64,000 bases of DNA from Mimachlamys varia (taxonomy: Eukaryota; Mollusca; Bivalvia; Pectinida; Pectinidae): NCBI GenBank assembly GCA_947623455.1, contig OX392527.1, positions 29,132,201 through 29,196,200 on the forward strand, given 5' to 3'. A program made the position numbers and the translations under genes. Shown here one piece after another: positions 1-13,400 of the stretch. How positions within the stretch are numbered: the stretch's first letter is position 1; each line of letters starts with the position of its first letter. The notes beneath the pieces are model-generated. The model was not told where the DNA came from. It did not search any database and was given only the letters and a program-made list of their open reading frames with translations.

Positions 1-65
1 TTGTGTAACAGAATATCTACTGGAAATATGCTGCCAAAATCTTTATTTCTTCTCTCATGCGATAG

Positions 66-3000
66 GTTCTGCGGTTTTATTCAGCATTTTACCGCTGCTA
101 GGGTCAATTCTTTTTACCGTTGGGACCATGTCGACTGTACCAGTCAGTACGCCCATGTACATACTGATGATGGTGGGGAATGGCCTATTGTCTTTTGGAG
201 ACGGGGCTTTGAGATGTATGTATCAACAATTTATTAGTGTAAGCGTATATATAATTATATATATCCTAATTCATGATTCCTTATAACGTCACTAGTGATG
301 ATGCAAGCAGTGATGATTAAAGTTTTATCGGGTTGATATTTTCTGCTATTTCACAGGTAAAAATGTAAGAAATATGTTATAACCTATATCCAATAACGTT
401 AAGCATTATTTTCTTTTCATGTCTACATTCTGAGTATGGAGTTCAACATTCAGTACGTTCCATGAAATGAGTTGTATATCAATGGGCGCCAAACTCATGT
501 GCTTAGGTTCTATTTAGTTTGTTTCGATTCTTATTATGGAACGACATCATTTCGCTACAGTAATATTTTATTGATGAACAAATATTATGAAGATCAAACA
601 CATTTCTCCTTTTTTCTTTTTCTTTTCTTGTCTACAGTTGTTCAGGCTAGAGTCGTAGCTCATAGTTTCCCAGAATCCTCATTGGTCTCCAATGCATTTG
701 GTACCTTGGGTTATTCCGGACAGGCCCTGGCCTTATACACCGCACCTTCAATGGCCACAACTGTAGGTTTGATACCTACCCTATGGTTAGGTATGATTAC
801 AATGATTATTCAAACGTAAAGATGTGCATTTTACGTGATAAGAGATGACGCAAACAGTTATGGCGGATGTTAAAAGTGTATTGTGCTTATCACGATCATG
901 ATTCGATGTTTAGACATTATCGAATTTAATGAAATGAAACATTCTGTGATGAGTATTAGCTATACGTGATGGTAACCACACGTATGATAATGTAACACAA
1001 TGTTTCTGTGCTGTAGGCGTAGCCGTCTGTGGATTTGGGGTTTTGTGTGGAGTTGGGTTACTGTTTCTTCTCCGAGTAGAAACACCACAGATAGAGGACG
1101 TTCAAAACAATAAAATGTTGGTGAGTAATATATACCGTCTGGTTGGCTTCAAAATCATTTAGGTATAATTCTAATGTATATTGAGAATCACAATTGTGCA
1201 CATGTCAAGGACATTGCCTTATTTAATGTGAACTAAAATCAATAATTTGGTAGAGAGGTCAACATGTTTATAATTATGATACCAAAACAAAATAAGATTG
1301 TTGTTTCATCTAACTTGTTGAATTGGTGATTGCTAGGTAGACAACATATGGAGCCACCTATATCGAATTATATTCCTTGTAGACACTGGCAGAGTTCCGG
1401 TCATTGCCTGGGGCCTACTGGTTGTATATACCGGCTGTGGGACTGAATAGTGCGTGCTGGATTGTGAAACAATCTAATTTCCCGTAAGAAAAACTAGCAA
1501 TATATAAGATACTTATTTGGTTAAAGTTACATGATAAATAAATTATAACCTTATTTCAAAATCCAAAATATTGTTCTTTTTCACTGTGTTCATTATGTTA
1601 TTTTGCTTGGCTTTAATCATGATACAAAACCCATCGATGGTGATATAAAAGAGATTAATTAGGTATACATCTATGTACACTATTCACTAATTGTATCCAT
1701 CGATCTAGAAGAATTTCGACGGAATACAGCATTATAATTGTGATACAACTAACGGTATCCTTGTAGGGAATATCTACAGCTACGACACGGGTACACGATG
1801 ACAGAGGCAAGTTACATAACCGGTATATCTCCACTCGTGCTCTTACTGGGTCCATTCCTGTGTTCCGTACTGGTAAGTAGCCTGTGTTCCGTAATGGCAA
1901 GTAGTCTATGTTCCGTACTAGTAAGTAGCATGTGTTCCGTACTGGTAAGTAGTCTATGTCCTGTACTGGTAAGTAGACTGTGTTCCGTACAGGTAAGTAG
2001 CCTGTGTTCCGTACTGGTAAGTAGCGTTCTTAGTAGTATTATCACCATTCACCTCATTCTGAGTTTCACATCTTTCATATATAAATACTATCATGAGTAC
2101 AAGCTATTGTCATCCTGAGTTAATCGTAACGTCAGTCATGCTTTTTATTATATGTTTATATAATGATAAATACATATTCGGATAAATATCGATGTGTTAT
2201 AAATGTACTAATGTCAATGAAATACTATATTGTATATAATTACATTTCCTTAAAAACATCAATGAATTTATTATTTCTGTTTTTATTTCAATCACCGCTA
2301 TCGCTGAAATCGGTCTCGTTAGTCAGTTCTGTACCTTACGTTATTTACCTATCCCTATTGTAGCTGAGAAAGTGTGATAAGGTGTAAACGTTCAATACAT
2401 TAATAGTTTTAAATAGATTAATGGTTTAGCCTGCCCCCTAAATGTTACATTTAGGATAGAATTAGTATAATCATAAACATATAATCATAAGACTGGGAAA
2501 TGTTCTTCATTTTATATTGGTGTTGGTGCCATGTTATAAAGGACTCAAACAACTTGTAAATCAGCCTATCACGAAGTGTTTTATACTTTTGTAGTCCCTA
2601 CTGAAAATGTGTTCCGGCTAAATACAGTGTCTCTGAGTAATTTAAATAGGTAATTGTTGATCTATTCTGCATTGAATGAAATCTATAGATATTTAACGTT
2701 ACAAAAATATATACTTTGGTAGATTTTGATATGTGATGGCGGATTGATATTGGGTCAAACGTCGGAGGGTGTTCCCGTCCAATTTCATTGGTTGGACATG
2801 TAAATTTCTGGATGTCCGAAGCAGACGCCTGTAGCGAGCTAAAATATCAGTGAAGTCCTCATTAAAAGTCCTTTGAAACCTTTGTCATATATGTATCTGT
2901 GAATCTAGGCAGTTGTCACAAGTGTTGAACTTCAAATATTAAAGTTATTAGCTCGAAAGCTTAGTACAGCTGCAATAACATATAGTAAATTATTTACTTG

Positions 3001-5683
3001 TGCGAGTCATATCACCGAATATTTTTTAGTATTATTAAATTGAATAGATAATCTGTTTTTCATTCAAAACCCTATTTTGATTATACATTCATTTGAATGA
3101 AGTCCAATATTTCTTTCGTATAATATTGCAGAAGAAGATCGACTGTGACGGGATCATGTTCACATTTTTTCTAGCATGGATGGTGCCTCTATATGCTCTC
3201 ATTGGATTCTGTCCGGATATCAACGTTATTATCATTTTTTTGGCCGACGGGATAGGAATAACTATAAGTACGGTAAGAATTTGTAGGAAATATCGAGGGG
3301 TTCATTTTTTGTTGAAATCCAGATCTCATTTTAAACATCAATTATCATTAGCGAGGACTATATTTAACCTTCGCATTATCTCAAGGTGGTATCATATATA
3401 TCCTATTTAATGATTTTTTAAAGACGGCAATATCCGTAGAAGTTAAATTTACTAAATATAAATTTATAATATGAAATTAAATCTTAAACTTTTTAAAGCA
3501 AAGCAGAAGATAAAAACACAATTACTATGCTTATTATCTCATTGTAACAGTTACCTTTAAAAATACGAAACTATTGTTGACTGGTATAAAACATTATTGA
3601 ACAGCAGCTGCGGTTTCGAAACCTCATTTTATATTATCTTAGTTGATAAAAAAGACATATTTTTTCAATTCAAATATAGAAATTATCAAGCAAACTTAAG
3701 ATGTTTTTTCAATGAAGTGAAATACATACTGTAGCAATTTGAAAAAAATAATACTTTACTATTAGATGGATAAATAACAGCCAGGAGAATATTTCAAACC
3801 ATTTCTTTTATAATTAACCTTTCTATGAGCCCTCCTTCTTGATTTGTAAATGAAGCATAGGGGATATTTTCAACAAGGTTAGTATTTCATGACGTCTATT
3901 GGACTGTTTATTTGTATATTTAGGTAATGATGTGGCAGATCCTTGTGGTCCTATCCCCAGCTTCTTATGTTGGAACACTTGGAGGAGTGATGTACTTATT
4001 TGGGAAGACATGTACAGCGATGACATTTGTTGTCTCGGGATACATCCTGAACAGAAATAAAGTGTGAGTATCATTAAATGGTCTCAAAATTATCTCGGTG
4101 TACAAAAGCAAATGCATTTATTTTGGGAATAATAAGAAAAACAACGAAATAGATAATTGTCGTCCATCTATGATTAAAGAAAACAGCTAAAGACTAAAAG
4201 AATCTTCCCCTTCCTTGAGGGTGTGACAGAGAAATCTCCAACCAAAGGGGTAATATTCTTGGTTGCCTAACCCGAGGCTCTGTCCAGGGTCGGCAATTTC
4301 TCTGTTGCAACTTCAAGGTAGAGGGTGATGTTTTTCTCCCGTCATTTTGTATTTTTTTATAACGAATGTAACCGTGCATCACAATGCTGACGTGACAAGA
4401 TTCAAATGTTGACTTGTCGCGATGGCATTGTTGTCGTGACGTCATATTATTGCTGTAATCACGTGGTACAATGTTTCTGTCATACACTAGGGTGTGACAG
4501 AGAAATCCTGAGACAGGTACAAGAGGAGAAAAATCTGTGAAAAGCCAAAATACAAAGGACAAAAATCCGTCGTATTTGATTTGTTCATGTGAATTAATTG
4601 CACTCACTTTTAATATCACATGTCGTCACTTATATACTACGGTTTGGAAGTTTATGCAAAACAGTGCTGCTCTTTCCCGACATTCAAGGTAACATGAGCC
4701 ATTACGTATACAGACTGAAAAGGTTCTATTGAACGACTTTGAGTCAATATACTAATATTTTTCTTTAAATATTGATTAGTCCCCTTTAAGATTATAATCA
4801 TAAAATTAATAACAAATGAGCATTGCATGGCCCCTTGTGCATGTTGGGTAGTTGAGATAGTATGAACCTACTACATTATGAAAGTCTTTACTTGTATAAC
4901 ATAAATATGTTTGCTTGCCTGTGACACTGAGACAACCCCGCTACCTTTCAGACTTATAAAGTGATATTTTTATAAAAAAAAAACCGATATGACGTTTATG
5001 TATTTCTGTTGTTTTGTTGATTTTTGAAAATTTTATTTACAGAATTGACGTGGATGAGGCTCTGCATAGTTACCAGAATTTCTTCCTTATGTTGGTAATC
5101 ATGACGTCCACAGGATTGATCTGTGGAGCATTGATGAATGTACTAGATGGCCAAAAGGTAAACAAAATATGTCTCTCACAATCTGTTCATGCAGCTTATA
5201 GGGATCCCATATGACGTCAAACTCGAAGTAATTAAAATGCGAATTGTAGGTAAATGGCTATCGAGTCAATGCAATTGGTTAGCCAACTACGCACTCAAAT
5301 GCTGTCACCTATGTATATTTTTAACTTGAAGATATGTATTTGGATGTAGTTCTGATAAATTACATGTTCGGTACAAAACAAAACTTTCATTTTCATAAAA
5401 TAAAAGAAACTTCTGTCTTAAATATGATCAGGATCAAAGACATTATGTTGTGGGATACCTTAGCGTTATAACCTTCACAGATCCTGATTGTATTGTGTAT
5501 TTTCTGTTTCAGATATGTGCTTTAAACTCAAGAATAGCCAGGTGGAAACAATCCAATATGGAAACCATAGGACTAATATCGATGACTGAACCGTCCAGTC
5601 GGTACTCTGGTATTGATGACGTAAACGACAAAACAATGAATGATGACCCGTCAGTAAAATCAACAACTTTTACAGAAGATTAA
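66..5683 (+). CDS. MFSD1-like MFS transporter, copy A (5' end off window)
   Basis: Exons 5-13 of a 13-exon major-facilitator gene; exons 1-4 lie left of the window. Exons: 66-215, 638-790, 1017-1120, 1383-1483, 1767-1872, 3132-3272, 3924-4063, 5043-5157, 5513-5683 (TAA). All junctions are AG/GT and phases agree, giving one open frame of about 393 codons. Exon 5 carries FGDGALR. Exon 9 reads EYLQLRHGYTMTEASYITGI. Exon 10 begins KKIDCDGI. Exon 11 has WQILVVLSPASYVGTLGG and aligns with the MFSD1 stretch containing W, P, GT and a final G-x-IL. The cytosolic tail ends SSRYSGIDDVND, where YSGI fits a YXXPhi endosome/lysosome sorting signal. Exon 9 is followed by seven donor-bearing 24-bp repeats. 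The MFSD1 family transports dipeptides out of lysosomes; substrate and location here are inferred. No disabling change is seen, so it is probably functional. Confidence 0.75.
1858..2025 (+). repeat. 24-bp splice-donor minisatellite, 7 units (copy A)
   Basis: Seven tandem 24-bp units straddle the exon 9/intron 9 border. The core is TTCCGTACTG^GTAAGTAG, where ^ is the normal donor after 1872. Fifteen bases of each unit are exon and nine are intron. Six units keep a GTAAGT donor; unit 2 has GCAAGT. The unit length is a multiple of three, so splicing from any unit keeps phase 0 and adds eight residues (VSSLCSVL-like) per unit. The flank after the array (GTTCTTAGTAG, then CACCTCATTCTGAGTTT) is also found after the larger array in copy B, so the repeat predates the A/B duplication. 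Confidence 0.9.
2026..3131 (+). other. Remainder of copy A intron 9
   Basis: AT-rich intron sequence between the donor array and exon 10. I see no exon, RNA gene or clear repeat in it. Several small open frames occur but none resembles a family exon. Confidence 0.6.
4190..4510. repeat. Dispersed repeat with TGACGTCA-type sites
   Basis: This lies in intron 11 of copy A. It has inverted GGGTGTGACAGAGAAATC segments near both ends and a core with several TGACG/TGACGTCA palindromes and ATTGTTGCC-like phrases. Related sequence occurs at about 11385-11700 and more loosely at 47690-48130. The minus-strand open frame across it is probably incidental. Confidence 0.5.
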
Positions 5684-5769
5684 TTGCGCAAAACAACAAA
5701 AAATAATTGATACATTATTACTTCGTTGATCTTTTTGTCACATCACAATGCGTTGAAAGAATATCAAAT

Positions 5770-5945
5770 ATGAACCTCTCACAATGATTTTTTTTCTGTA
5801 TATCCGTTAGCATTTCCTCTTGTTTATAAACTGCCTATGAAACTAATTAAAACGTTGTTTGGTTTGTGTCTGGTTTGTTCTGCTTCTGTTTTACGTCCTA
5901 TATGTACAGCTATGGTCATTTTAGGACGTGCCAGGTTTTAATGGT
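5770..5945 (+). terminator. Copy A 3' flank / polyadenylation region
   Basis: Sequence after the stop codon is closely matched after copy B at about 24950-25125 (shared phrases AAAACGTTGTTT and GGACGTGCCAGGTTTTAATG). An ATTAAA hexamer at 5846-5851 is a candidate poly(A) signal; copy B has AATAAA at 25014-25019 and ATTAAA at 25025-25030. This shows A and B are the closest pair, duplicated together with their 3' ends. No cleavage site can be fixed from sequence. Confidence 0.4.
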
Positions 5946-6011
5946 GGAGACAATGATCTATGACAAAAACCTCACGACTGTTCAACTTAGGACTCGAACG
6001 CACACTATGTG

Positions 6012-6330
6012 TAGGTGCTGCTGGTGGATTTTTCAGTCCCCGAGCTTTGCTGGAGCCTCCATAGCCACAGTTATCTCATTTGAGTAGTGGCACTGTACAT
6101 AATATACACATTTTAATACAACACCACCTGAAATTATACAGAGCAAGTTTAGTTTTGCTTCTAAATTTGTAAATTAAAGAGGTTGTACGCACCTGACCCT
6201 TCTGCTTCTACATTAGGTTAAAATATCGGCTTCCCGCCTTTTGGCCACTAGCATCACTGATAGTCCTTGGAGGACGAAACAGCTGTATGATGCAGTTGAA
6301 TTCATTACGTTCTGGATACTGTATATATTA
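6012..6330 (+). repeat. Dispersed repeat family R2, copy 1
   Basis: About 320 bp beginning GTGCTGCTGGTGGATTTTTC and passing through GAGCCTCCATAGCCAC, CCCTTCTGCTTCTACAT and AGGACGAAACAGCTGTATGA. Other copies: 18255-18592 (+), 43425-43900 (+, in two pieces), 46865-47275 (-), 56145-56240 (+, partial) and 63961-64000 (+, cut by the window end). No coding capacity and no clear terminal inverted repeats; nature unknown. Confidence 0.65.
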
Positions 6331-6404
6331 CTAAATATTGCTAAACCAGGGGCGGAGGGCTATTGATAGTGGAATGTTAGACACATTAACCATTTGTCCG
6401 AAAC

Positions 6405-6720
6405 GTCATCAAAACCATAAACCGAACTCAAAATTGATTAAACAAGGGGTAAAACATGAACAAAGGAAAGATTTACATTGACCCTTGTAAAAGTAGAATT
6501 GAATAAGTGTTCCGGATGAGTAAGCGTCTTCTGCTTTAACGACGACGCTCGCCTTGTAAATCTTAGTCACATCCAAGTTAACATCAAGTCCTCTGAATGA
6601 CAAATGTAGGTTAGAGAAGCAGGAATGTTACTATCAAAATATGGAAAGTTCACGATCTAAAAATTGAAATCATCACGTTTATCTAATAGCTTAGAAGTAA
6701 GCTCTCATTGTCGGTCATAG
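6405..6720 (-). repeat. Dispersed repeat family R1 (minus copy)
   Basis: A copy of the commonest dispersed family here. Read on its + sense it contains TACATGGCGGATGTCGTCGA, GAAGCAGAAGACGCTTACTC, TTCCGGAACACCTGGT and TAATCGATTTTGAGTTCGGA. The adjoining part (6615-6720) matches 58425-58530 and so belongs to the same longer element. It is non-coding and diverged. Confidence 0.65.
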
Positions 6721-6779
6721 TTTAAGTAGAGATCGAGGTAAGCAGCTGTAGTAGAAAAGTCTGTAGTGTATATACGATC

Positions 6780-6950
6780 GACGTGTTCAGCAAGCTTCTA
6801 TTGTTCATAGAACACATATCGTTGATATATCTGAAGGTGAAATTAAAAGATTTGGCAAGGTGTTTGTAACCTGCCCTTTTAGCACTTCCACAAATGCAGC
6901 CTCGTATGAAAATAAAAGCAAGTCAGCCACATGCAAGGGTGAAGCACAGT
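6780..6950 (+). repeat. Dispersed repeat family R4, copy 1
   Basis: Shares ATCGTTGATATA, AAAGATTTGGCAAGG and CAGCCTCGTATGAAAA with 15940-16060, in intron 5 of copy B. Short, non-coding, function unknown. Confidence 0.5.
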
Positions 6951-6984
6951 TTGTTTCCATGGAAATACTAACAGTCTGCTGGAA

Positions 6985-7150
6985 AAGTTTCCTCTAATAC
7001 ATCGCTTACTCTTACGAAACACCTGATATTATTCTTTTTGTAATTTTCAAGAGCCTCCGTGTTAATCTCGTCTTAGTTCAAATTTTGCTCCTAATTTAAT
7101 CGATTTTGAATTTGGATTATAGTTTTGTTGATTCTTTGGTATTTTCTGAT
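6985..7150 (+). repeat. R1 copy upstream of the copy B promoter
   Basis: A degraded R1 copy ending in GATTCTTTGGTATTTTCTGA. A matching R1 relic lies at the equivalent place beside the inverted promoter copy (about 26880-27000, minus), so this insertion predates the inverted duplication. Confidence 0.6.
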
Positions 7151-7159
7151 TTATTTAAT

Positions 7160-7412
7160 AATATGGACTGATTCTTTAAAATATTTATATGAATACATTA
7201 CTTTTTGAATGACATTGATATGATAACCATAGGACTACTCATAATCGGTCCTAGATCCTAGATACATCTAATTGTATCGGTTGAATGGCATACAACAAGA
7301 GGATAGTGTGGGTAAGGTCACACACTGTTCTCGTTCAGCCGTAAAATATCCCATCCCTTGTCGGTCACGAGTCTACAGATAGTACAACAAAATTCCCTCG
7401 GTTTCACAGACG
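7160..7412 (+). promoter_or_regulatory. Copy B promoter / 5' leader
   Basis: Sequence before exon 1 that is conserved in the inverted copy at about 26586-26860 (minus). Shared blocks are GGACTGATTCTTTAAAA, GTATCGGTTGAATG, AAAATATCC, CCCATCCCTTGTCGG and GGTCACGAGTCTACAGATAG. A TAAAATA stretch near 7342-7348 is a weak TATA candidate about 70 bp before the start codon. The transcription start cannot be fixed from sequence. Copies C and D do not share this promoter. Confidence 0.45.
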
Positions 7413-10400
7413 ATGACAGGTAAGTCTTAACATTTCATGGTATTTCCAGTGCGAATCGCCGATGCAATTACTTATGTTTTTTGTAATATAAAGTGAATAT
7501 TCCAATAGTATTAACTCTAGTACCATCAAATTGTATTATAGTTGATATAAATGTTACCCGATTTATATGTTGATAATCTCTGTTTTACGTATCAATATCT
7601 AAAGATCGTGTGATATTTTTCTAACATTACTTTTACTGTTGTTATCCATCGGTATAGTAAGATTGCTGACACATCTTTGATTTTTATATATTTGTGTACC
7701 ACAATATCTCCATAATAAAGGAAAGAATGGTACACGGAGACGTTAAAAATCACACATTTGTGTATCATACGTGGAATAAAAAGATTATAAACAAATTTAT
7801 TAAAAAAACAGCCTAAATTTCTTTCATGTACAGTATATACTAAATATGTACCTACAGCCACTATCAGCAGGCAGAATGATATAAATGCCACCAGCTTTCT
7901 CATCTTTGTGTACCACACTTGGAGCGCTAAGATGTTATTTTTTTATCTTTGTGTACCACACTTGATGCGCTAAGATGTTATTTGTTATCTTTGTGTTCCA
8001 CACTAGGTGCGCAAAGATGATATTTTTATCTTTGTGTACCACACCTGGTACACTAAAATGATATTTTTTTTATGTTTGTGAACCGCACTTGGTGCGCTAA
8101 GATGTTATTTTTTATCTTTGTGTTCCACACTTCGTACGCTAAGATGTTATTTTTATCTTTGTGTACCACACTTTGTGCGCTAAGATGTTATTTTTATCTT
8201 TGTGTACCGCATTTGGTGCGCTAAGATGTTATTTTTTATCTTTGTGTACCACACTTGGTACGCTAAGATGATATTTTTCATCTTTATGTACCACACTTGG
8301 TGCGCTATGTTGTTATTTTTCATCTTAGTGTACCACACTTGGTACGCTAAGATGATCTTTTTTTATCTTTGTGTACCACACTTGGTACGCTAAGATGATA
8401 TTTTTCATCTTTATGTACCACACTTGGTGCGCTATGTTGTTATTTTTTATCTTTGTGTACCATATTTGGTACGCTAAGATGATCTTTTTTTATCTTTGTG
8501 TACCACACTTGATGCGCTAAGATGTTATTTTTTATCATTGTGTACCACACTTGGTGCGCTAAAATGTTATTTTTTATCATTGTGTACCACACTTGGTGCG
8601 CTAAGATGTTATTTTTTATCTTTGTGTACCACACTTGGTACGCTAAGATGTTATTTTTTATCTTTGTGTACCACAATATCTCCATAATAAAGGAAAGAAT
8701 GGTACACGGAGACGTTAAAAATCATACATTTGTGTATCATACATGGAATAAAAAGATTATAAACAAATTTATTAAAAAAACAGCCTAAATTTCTTTCATG
8801 TACAGTATATACTAAATATGTACCTACAGCCACTATCAGCAGGCAGAATGATATAAATGCCACCAGCTTTCTCATCTTTGTGTACCACACTTGGAGCGCT
8901 AAGATGTTATTTTTTTATCTTTGTGTACCACACTTGATGCGCTAAGATGTTATTTGTTATCTTTGTGTACCACACTTGGTGCGCTAAGATGATATTTTTA
9001 TCTTTGTGTACCACACCTGGTACACTAAGATGATATTTTTTTTATGTTTGTGAACCGCACTTGGTGCGCTAAGATGTTATTTGTTATCTTTGTGTACCAC
9101 ACTTGGTGCGCTAAGAGGATATTTTTATCTTTGTGTGCCACACCTGGTACACTAAGATGATATTTTTTTATGTTTGTGAACCGCACTTGGTGCGCTAAGA
9201 TGTTATTTTTTATCTTTGTGTACCGCATTTGGTGCGCTAAGATGTTATTTTTATCTTTGTGTACCACACTTGGTACGCTAAGATGATATTTTTCATCTTT
9301 ATGTACCACACTTGGTGCGCTATGTTGTTATTTTTTATCTTTGTGTACCACACTTGGTACGCTAAGATGATCTTTTTTTATCTTTGTGTACCACACTTGG
9401 TACGCTAAGATGTTATTTTTTATCTTTGTGTACCATATTTGGTACGCTAAGATGATCTTTTTCTATCTTTGTGTACCACACTTGGTGCGCTAAGATGTTA
9501 TTTTTTATCATTGTGTACCACACTTGGTGCGCTAAGAGGATATTTTTATCTTTGTGTACCACACCTGGTACACTAAGATGATATTTTTTTATGTTTGTGA
9601 ACCGCACTTGGTGCGCTAAGATGTTATTTTTTATCTTTGTGTACCACACTTGGTGCGCTAAGATGTTATTTTTATCTTTGTGTACCACACTTGGTACGCT
9701 AAGATGATATTTTTCATCTTTATGTACCACACTTGGTGCGCTATGTTGTTATTTTTTATCTTTGTGTACCACACTTGGTACGCTAAGATGTTATTTTTTA
9801 TCTTTGTGTACCACATTTGGTACGCTAAGATGATCTTTTTCTATCTTTGTGTACCACACTTGGTGCGCTAAGATGTTATTTTTTATCATTGTGTACCACA
9901 CTTGGTGCGCTAAAATGTTATTTTTTATCATTGTGTACCACACTTGGTGCGCTAAGATGTTATTTTTTATCTTTGTGTACCACACTTGGTGCGCTAAAAT
10001 GTTATTTTTTATCATTGTGTACCACACTTGGTACGCTAAGATGTTATTTTTTATCTTTGTGTACCACACTTGGTGCGCTAAAATGTTATTTTTTATCATT
10101 GTGTACCACACTTGGTACGCTAAGATGTTATTTTTTATGTTTGTGAACCGCACTTGGTGCGCTAAGATGTTATTTTTTATCTTTGTGTACCACACTTGGT
10201 ACGCTAAGATGATATTTTTCATCTTTATTTACCACACTTGGTGCGCTATGTTGTTATTTTTTATCTTTGTGTACCACACTTGGTACGCTAAGATGTTATT
10301 TTTTATATTTGTGTACCACATTTGGTACGCTAAGATGATCTTTTTCTATCTTTGTATACCACACTTGGTGCGCTAAGATGTTATTTTTTATCATTGTGTA

Positions 10401-13400
10401 CCACACTTGGTGCGCTAAAATGTTATTTTTTATCATTGTGTACCACACTTGGTACGCTAAGATGTTATTTTTTATGTTTGTGAACCGCACTTGGTGCGCT
10501 AAGATGTTATTTTTTATCTTTGTGTACCACACTTGGTACGCTAAGATGATATTTTTCATCTTTATTTACCACACTTGGTGCGCTATGTTGTTATTTTTTA
10601 TCTTTGTGTACCACACTTGGTACGCTAAGATGTTATTTTTTATCTTTGTGTACCACATTTGGTACGCTAAGATGATCTTTTTCTATCTTTGTGTACCACA
10701 CTTGGTGCGCTAAGATGTTATTTTTTATCATTGTGTACCACACTTGGTGCGCTAAAATGTTATTTTTTATCATTGTGTACCACACTTGGTACGCTAAGAT
10801 GTTATTTTTTATCTTTGTGTACCACACTTGGTGCGCTAAAATGTTATTTTTTATCATTGTGTACCACACTTGGTACGCTAAGATGTTATTTTTTATCTTT
10901 GTGTCCCACACTTGGTACGCTAAGATGTTATTTTTTATCTTTGTGTACCACACTTGGTGCCCTAAAATGTTATTTTTTATCATTGTGTACCACACTTGGT
11001 GCGCTAAGATGTTATTTTTTATCTTTGTGTACCACGAACGCTACAAATGAATATGGAGTCTCACTTCATTGTACATCTTTCTATTTCAAAAAATCGACTG
11101 ATCAATTGATATAGTCGATATTGTATCTAGTACAGTACTACAAACAAAGGTCTCTGAACTACATTTGTATGAACCAGACCAGACCACACCATGTTTTAAA
11201 AGTATGTCGATGATAACCTACTGTGTGTGATGATATCCCTATTGATGAATACTTTGTCACACTTGATGCAACGTTATAGGCTAAAAGATCACTCGGAGTT
11301 TTCATATTTTTGTACCATGGCCCATTTCGGCTGTTGTGTTGGTACAGAGGCATACCAAAGCAACGGGTAAAGAATAAAAGAATATATCATACCCTTGTGG
11401 AGGAGACAGGAGACTCTCAACCCGAGGGATGCTATTCTTAAGTTGCCAAACACGAGGCTTGCCGAGTGTTTGACAGCTTAAGAACCTTACTCCGAGGTCC
11501 CCTTTCTCACCCGAAGGGGGTAAATGATTATGTTTTTCTCTTACCCTGCTACACTATCTAATATTGTCGTTACATCAATGCAAGATAATGTTGATATGAT
11601 GTGATTGAGTTGTCGACGTGACATCATTGTATTGTTGCCATAACGTCATGGTATCAATGTATGACATCATGGTTGCTATGACGTCATACAATTGTTTTGA
11701 ACTTGCTTTTGTTTTGTTTTGAAAACGCATGCATAGCTTGTGCCAACCTTAGGATGAGATAAGAAAATATAGTGCCTGTAAAAAAAGTGGATATCCCTAT
11801 CCAGGGTAGAGAATACATTTTCTTTCATATCATAATGTACCAATTATGGTGACTAAAATTTGATTTTTGATATTTATGTGTACACAATTATGTCAGAAAT
11901 CATGATTGTCCGGCTCTTGTCGGCTATCATAGTACGGGATCTTGTTTTCTCGGTCACTTGATGTGGCATAATCAGTGTACCTACCGCTGTAAGAACAGAT
12001 TTGTTCACGTCATGTGATAGTTTTTTTATGTTATGACATTTTTTTTATTATTATTATGCTCTTACGTGCATTTTACATGTCAACTATTTACTGGAAGACG
12101 TTGTCTTTGGAGATTCAAAATGAGAACCTCTATGCAAGTATACTTTGCACCTTGCATTTCTGTCTCCAGTCGAGGATCAACAATCGCTGTCTTAGGTCCA
12201 ATGATTTTGACTTAAGGCACCTTTATTTAACAAAGCAATAAACAGCCTTCCGTTGTCATTTCAGCATTATCAACGACCAAATATGTTCTATTCAATTCTT
12301 TACTTTTCTTTTTTTGCTTTTGTTCCTCAGCATGTCGGCGATATTGCGTGTTATTTTGCAACAGTTTCCTGGTTTTTGGGATTTATTATTTTATGGAACT
12401 CCCAATAAGTTTACAAAGTGAAATCATGAATAGCTATGTAAGTATGCTAAATTATCCTATTATCCTTATTCACCAAAACGAACCGTAGTTATACTGCTTG
12501 GAGGGCATATTAAAGGCATCAGCATACATGTACATGTTAAGGATGATGTAAATGTTACGTTACACAACACCACATGACTGTAGGTATAGTATTCAATAAC
12601 ATAACACTCATTGAAAGACAACTTTACGTCTATTACACAAAGCACTCAGTACAGCCAATGCGTAACGGTCATACTAATAAAAACGACACCAAACGAAGGC
12701 GGAAATAACGCCATATGTCTAAAACAAATATTCCGCTCCCTGACAGGCGACTTCGTCCAGTACACAATTACAAATATATAAACATGGCACAACTGAGTGA
12801 GCGAAAACAATATAATATCTAAGATGCATAAACTGTTTAGTATCATCGACCATTTTTCTTGTACGAAATCAAAAAATCGAATTGTATATTTATATATATA
12901 TGCATATGAAAGAAAACATAGACGTAATGGATATAGGCTGTTTACATCCTTCCTGCAAAACGAACAAAATTGTAATTGTCTTATTTACTCCGTTTTAAAC
13001 CCTATCTGTGTCTGACTTTCTATTTTCTACCTATTTTGTTTCTATAGCATTCCGGCATTGGATCAAACAACAGTAATCAGACCGACTGTAAGGTGTGTCT
13101 TGGCCTGGGAGAGGTCCGTTATAATGTACTATTCTCCGTATTTAGATGGACGTAAGTATGTTATCTGATAAAAACCATCTTACCCTCTTACATAATGATG
13201 TATATACTTATTTGTTAAACGGGGCTACATTTTCCTAGTCTTATTTGATTGTCTGATATTTACTCACACAAAACACGCATTTCTCTCATATCTCGCCATG
13301 TTGGATAGAGTTTGCCCACATTAGAAAGCTATGTAAGGAAAGGGTATCTTACTATCGTGACGTCACAATGGCTAAACAATGACTTGACGTCACGAACACG

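Noticed and set aside
4194..4619. 141-codon minus-strand ORF
   Set aside because: It lies over a dispersed repeat in intron 11 of copy A and shows no domain or conserved counterpart in copy B.
8202..11114. Many ORFs of 60-175 codons on both strands (MYHTWCAKMLFF and ILAHQVWYTKIKNN types)
   Set aside because: They are readings of the 42-bp satellite, whose unit length is a multiple of three. They have no family exon, no distinct start context and overlap in several frames.
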